64,000 nucleotides of DNA from a bacterium (GTDB lineage: Bacteria; Chloroflexota; Anaerolineae; Caldilineales; Caldilineaceae): the NCBI GenBank assembly GCA_016124945.1, contig WGMT01000036.1, positions 186,001 to 250,000 on the forward strand, written 5' to 3'. Below, piece after piece: positions 61,182 through 64,000 of the stretch (positions are counted from its first letter, which is position 1; each line of letters begins with the position of its first letter). The position numbers were made by a program, and so were the translations under genes. The notes beneath the pieces are model-generated. The model was not told where the DNA came from and made no database searches. It saw nothing but the letters and a program-made list of their open reading frames with translations.

Positions 61182-62747
61182 ATGGACATACTCATTACGA
61201 TAATCCTGATTATCGTCGCTGCGCTTATCGGCGCAGCCATCGCCGGTTACGTCGCATTTCAACGTGGTCGCCAGGCTGGACTTGCAGCAGAACAAGAACG
61301 CCAGCGCGCCACCCTTCAGAACGCGGAACAACGTGCCGCACAGATGCTGACTGAAGCCGAAGCTGAAATTCGGCGACGTGAGCTGAACCTGAAGGAAGAA
61401 GAAGTTCGTATGCGCGATGAGATGGACGCTGAGATGACCCGGCGTCGTAAAGATCTTGATCGCAGCGAACAGCGACTACAGAGCCGGCAAGAAAACCTTG
61501 ACAAGCGTATGGATCAATTAGAGGCGCGCGAACGCAAGCAGAATCAGAGAGAAAAGCGCCTCGACCAGCAGGAAGAGCAATTGTCGAAAGCTGAAGAGGA
61601 GCGTAACACTGAACTACAGCGCGTGGCACGTATGACCGAAGAGGAAGCCCGCGCCGAACTTCTTAAAGAAGTCGAAAAGAAGGCTCGCCACGAAATGGCG
61701 CGCACGATTCGCGAAGTCGAATCCGAAGCACAAGAGACGGCGGAGCGCCGCGCTCGGGAGATCGTCACACTGGCCGTGGAACGTGTGGCCAGCGAACATG
61801 TGACTGAGTACGCCGTGAGCACCGTCAACTTGCCGTCGGACGAGATGAAGGGCCGTATTATTGGTCGCCAGGGGCGCAACATTCGCGCCATCGAACAGGC
61901 TACCGGCGTCGACCTGGTGGTAGACGACACGCCAGAGGCTATCCTCATTAGTAGCTTCGATCCTGTGCGGCGTGAAGTAGCACGTATCGCCCTGAGCAAG
62001 TTGGTGGCTGATGGTCGCATCCACCCGGCTCGTATCGAAAAAGAAGTGGAACGCGCCCAGCAGGAAGTGGATCAAGTGATCCTCGAAGCAGGCGAACAGG
62101 CGTTGATCGAAACCAACACCCAGGGTCTGCACCGTGAGATCCAGAAGCTGATTGGGCGGTTGAAGTACCGCACCAGCTACGGGCAGAATCAGTACTACCA
62201 TGCCATGGAGACGGCGTACCTGGCCGCCGTTATTGCCAGTGAACTCCACGCAGATGTAAAAACGGCGCGTATGGGCGGCCTGCTGCACGACATCGGCAAG
62301 GCCGTCAGCCATGAAATCGATGGCCCACACGCGTTGGTAGGTGCAGAGATCGCCAAACGCTACGGCGTCAATAGCAAGGTGATTAACTGCATTGCCAGCC
62401 ACCATGGAGAAGTGGAACCCGAAAGCATCGAGGCAGTCATTGTGGCCGCCGCCGATGCCATCAGCGGCGCACGTCCTGGGGCACGACGCGAAAGCCTGGA
62501 AGCCTACATTAAGCGTGTCACTGCGTTGGAAGATATTGGGAACAGCTTCACCGGCGTTAAAGAGACATACGCTATCCAGGCAGGCCGTGAGATTCGTGTC
62601 ATAGTACGACCCGAGGATCTCGACGATCTCGAAGTCATTGAGCTGAGCAAAGATATCGCCAAAAAGATCGAAGACAATCTCGAATATCCCGGCCAAATCC
62701 GGGTGACGGTGATCCGAGAAACGCGGTCGGTTTCGCACGCGAAATAA
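61182..62747 (+). CDS. rny: Ribonuclease Y
   Basis: 521 aa. Membrane-anchored endoribonuclease that starts mRNA decay. One N-terminal helix (ILITIILIIVAALIGAAIAGYVAF, residues 3-26), a long charged coiled coil (about 30-200), a KH domain with MKGRIIGRQGRNIRAIEQATGVDL (about 222-245), and an HD domain with metal motif GLLHDIGKA (about 366-374) and IASHHGEVEPES. Full length and intact. A ricT-like gene lies convergent on its right with a shared terminator. Confidence 0.97.
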   Translation: MDILITIILIIVAALIGAAIAGYVAFQRGRQAGLAAEQERQRATLQNAEQRAAQMLTEAEAEIRRRELNLKEEEVRMRDEMDAEMTRRRKDLDRSEQRLQSRQENLDKRMDQLEARERKQNQREKRLDQQEEQLSKAEEERNTELQRVARMTEEEARAELLKEVEKKARHEMARTIREVESEAQETAERRAREIVTLAVERVASEHVTEYAVSTVNLPSDEMKGRIIGRQGRNIRAIEQATGVDLVVDDTPEAILISSFDPVRREVARIALSKLVADGRIHPARIEKEVERAQQEVDQVILEAGEQALIETNTQGLHREIQKLIGRLKYRTSYGQNQYYHAMETAYLAAVIASELHADVKTARMGGLLHDIGKAVSHEIDGPHALVGAEIAKRYGVNSKVINCIASHHGEVEPESIEAVIVAAADAISGARPGARRESLEAYIKRVTALEDIGNSFTGVKETYAIQAGREIRVIVRPEDLDDLEVIELSKDIAKKIEDNLEYPGQIRVTVIRETRSVSHAK

Positions 62748-62773
62748 ACGAAGCGGGATATGGCGTCTGATCG

Positions 62774-62809
62774 AAAAGCCCGGTGGATAAGTCCACCGGG
62801 CTTTTGTTT
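62774..62809 (+). terminator. Terminator after rny
   Basis: AAAAGCCCGGTGGA (62774-62787) pairs with TCCACCGGGCTTTT (62792-62805), loop TAAG, then TGTTTA. The A-run on the other side makes it work for the convergent gene too. Confidence 0.93.
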
Positions 62810-62865
62810 AACTTGGGCGTGCGCTTACTTCTTCACAGCCATCACTCGCCGATTTTCGCAATCGG

Positions 62866-63930
62866 CTATTCGCCGCCACTCTGTCCCGAAGTCGATGGGT
62901 TTGAGCTTCCCTTGTTGCGGTTGCGACGACGCCGTTTGCGTCGTGCCTGACTGGTACGGCTACGGTCATCCTGGGGGGCGCCGGAGTGTGGCTTTTCTTC
63001 CTCTGCATCATCACCCAACGAAGCCGCTGCACGGGCGCGTTCGGCGAGAACACGGGCGTTGTCCTCTTCGGCGCCGGCGCGGCGTTTGACGGTACAACCG
63101 CCACAGGTGCCGCAGCTACCGCCGCTCTTCTTGCCCGTGATTAACTCGTCTACTGTAAATTCGGCCAGGACATTGTTTTCGAGCCAAACGGTTACCGATT
63201 CTTTCAACGGATGTAAGTGACGGACACGTCCTGTACCTTGAGGGGTGGTCACCTCGGAGCCGATTTTGGGCATGCGCTTATTGGCTTCTTTGTAGTTCTC
63301 GTCTTCATACGAGAGACAACAAAGTAGGCGGCCACAAACGCCGCTGATTTCGTCTGGGTTGAGGGGCAACTGCTGATTCTTGGCCATACGAATGCCAACC
63401 GGCGCAAATTCACGTAGCCAACTGGTACAGCAAAGTTGACGCCCACACTTGCCCACGCCATCGAGCAGTTTGGCTTCGTCGCGGACGCCAATCTGGCGCA
63501 TTTCAATTCGCGTTTGCAGCGTACGCGCCAAGTCACGCACAAGTGCACGGAAGTCGACACGGTTTTCTGAGGCAAAGAAGACGGTTAAGCGGCCACCTTC
63601 GTAGTTATACTCACACCGAATCACCTTCATGTCGAGCTCATGCTCAGTTGCGCGCTGACGGCACACAGCCAACGCCTCACGCTCTTTGTGTTTCCACATA
63701 TCGCGTTGGAGGAGATCCCAGGGCGTAGCGCGTCGCAATACTGGCTTCAGATCACCCACAATGTCTTCGGTAGGTATATGGTGGGGCGGTTGTACAATCT
63801 GCGCCAGTTCCTGTCCTTTGGCCGTATCAACAATGACATAATCGTTGGTGGCCAGATCGAGATAGCGCTGAGGATCAAAATAGTAAACTTTGGTAACCGG
63901 CCCAAATTGGGCACCGATAACGGTTTGCAT
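62866..63930 (-). CDS. PSP1-domain protein, RicT/YaaT family
   Basis: 354 aa from the ATG at 63928-63930, with AGGAG 5 nt upstream; a more distant ATG lacks a site. The PSP1 core includes VIRCEYNYEGGRLTVFFASENRVDFRALVRDLARTLQTRIEMRQIGVRDEAKLLDGVGKCGRQLCCTSWL (about residues 105-175) and GVCGRLLCCLSYEDENY (about 195-212). The two CG-R-LCC clusters are the Fe-S cysteines known in RicT. The last 90 residues are basic, Ser/Arg/Asn-rich and probably disordered, with another Cys cluster (SCGTCGGC). In Bacillus, RicT works with RNase Y in mRNA maturation; here it is next to rny. Confidence 0.9.
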   Translation of the reverse strand: MQTVIGAQFGPVTKVYYFDPQRYLDLATNDYVIVDTAKGQELAQIVQPPHHIPTEDIVGDLKPVLRRATPWDLLQRDMWKHKEREALAVCRQRATEHELDMKVIRCEYNYEGGRLTVFFASENRVDFRALVRDLARTLQTRIEMRQIGVRDEAKLLDGVGKCGRQLCCTSWLREFAPVGIRMAKNQQLPLNPDEISGVCGRLLCCLSYEDENYKEANKRMPKIGSEVTTPQGTGRVRHLHPLKESVTVWLENNVLAEFTVDELITGKKSGGSCGTCGGCTVKRRAGAEEDNARVLAERARAAASLGDDAEEEKPHSGAPQDDRSRTSQARRKRRRRNRNKGSSNPSTSGQSGGE

Positions 63931-64000
63931 AGCAGCTCCTGGCAATAAGGTTAACGCGGAGAGGGCAATTGTAACAAGAGGACATCGAGTGCTAAACCGG

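Noticed and set aside
61614..62738. Minus-strand open frame opposite rny
   Set aside because: Shadow of RNase Y; the residues do not match any family and the sense gene is certain.

Overview
This window looks like chromosomal DNA of an aerobic, GC-rich heterotroph, most likely a Chloroflexota member of the Caldilinea/Anaerolineae kind. That placement is inferred from gene content and style: RNase Y, a RicT-type PSP1 protein, a long DnaA, haem A synthase, many dipeptide-type ABC parts, M20/M24/M14 peptidases and amidohydrolases, and frequent GTG/TTG starts. No rRNA or tRNA gene, integrase, transposase or CRISPR array was seen.

Layout. 1-20.0 kb is almost entirely minus-strand: an amidohydrolase cut by the left edge, a creatinase-like M24 protein, a class I/II aminotransferase, a GntR regulator, a urease operon (ureD-A-B-C-F-G, no ureE), an ATPase/winged-helix/nuclease-like protein, two M20 dipeptidases, a Gfo/Idh/MocA oxidoreductase, a second M24 protein, an M14 carboxypeptidase, a frameshifted Uma2 nuclease and an IclR regulator. 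20.5-45.8 kb is plus-strand. It holds a peptide-type ABC set (two tandem binding proteins and two permeases), then a long catabolic array: GntR, RidA-like, isochorismatase-like, amidohydrolase, DegT aminotransferase, a second ABC set, hydroxyacid dehydrogenase, two DUF4438 proteins, SDR, VOC protein, Ldh-family dehydrogenase, a half-size aminotransferase fused by overlap to a full one, an M20 peptidase and a cyclic amidohydrolase. 46-64 kb is mostly housekeeping: ctaA, a secreted subtilase, an MFS exporter, a 60-aa membrane protein, pckA, era, a GNAT protein, dnaA, recA, recX, rny and a ricT-like gene.

The left 46 kb appears devoted to importing and dismantling small peptides, amides, ureido or cyclic nitrogen compounds. 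Binding proteins and permeases bring them in (ATPase subunits are not in the window), peptidases and amidohydrolases cut C-N bonds, aminotransferases and dehydrogenases handle carbon skeletons, and urease releases ammonia. Regulation is partly visible: a 21-bp site is shared by the first GntR gene and the urease promoter, and a 15-bp palindrome TGTYRACAGTYRACA overlaps the -35 element of three promoters.

The most unusual feature is a population of intergenic inverted repeats. In nearly every gap of the left 46 kb, a low-complexity array follows a stop codon and its reverse complement precedes the next start. Several arm types recur, some with conserved core sequence between arms, and several arms run into the 3' ends of genes and supply their stop codons. 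They are essentially absent from the housekeeping 46-64 kb. A cluster of hairpins between recA and recX is a candidate structured RNA.
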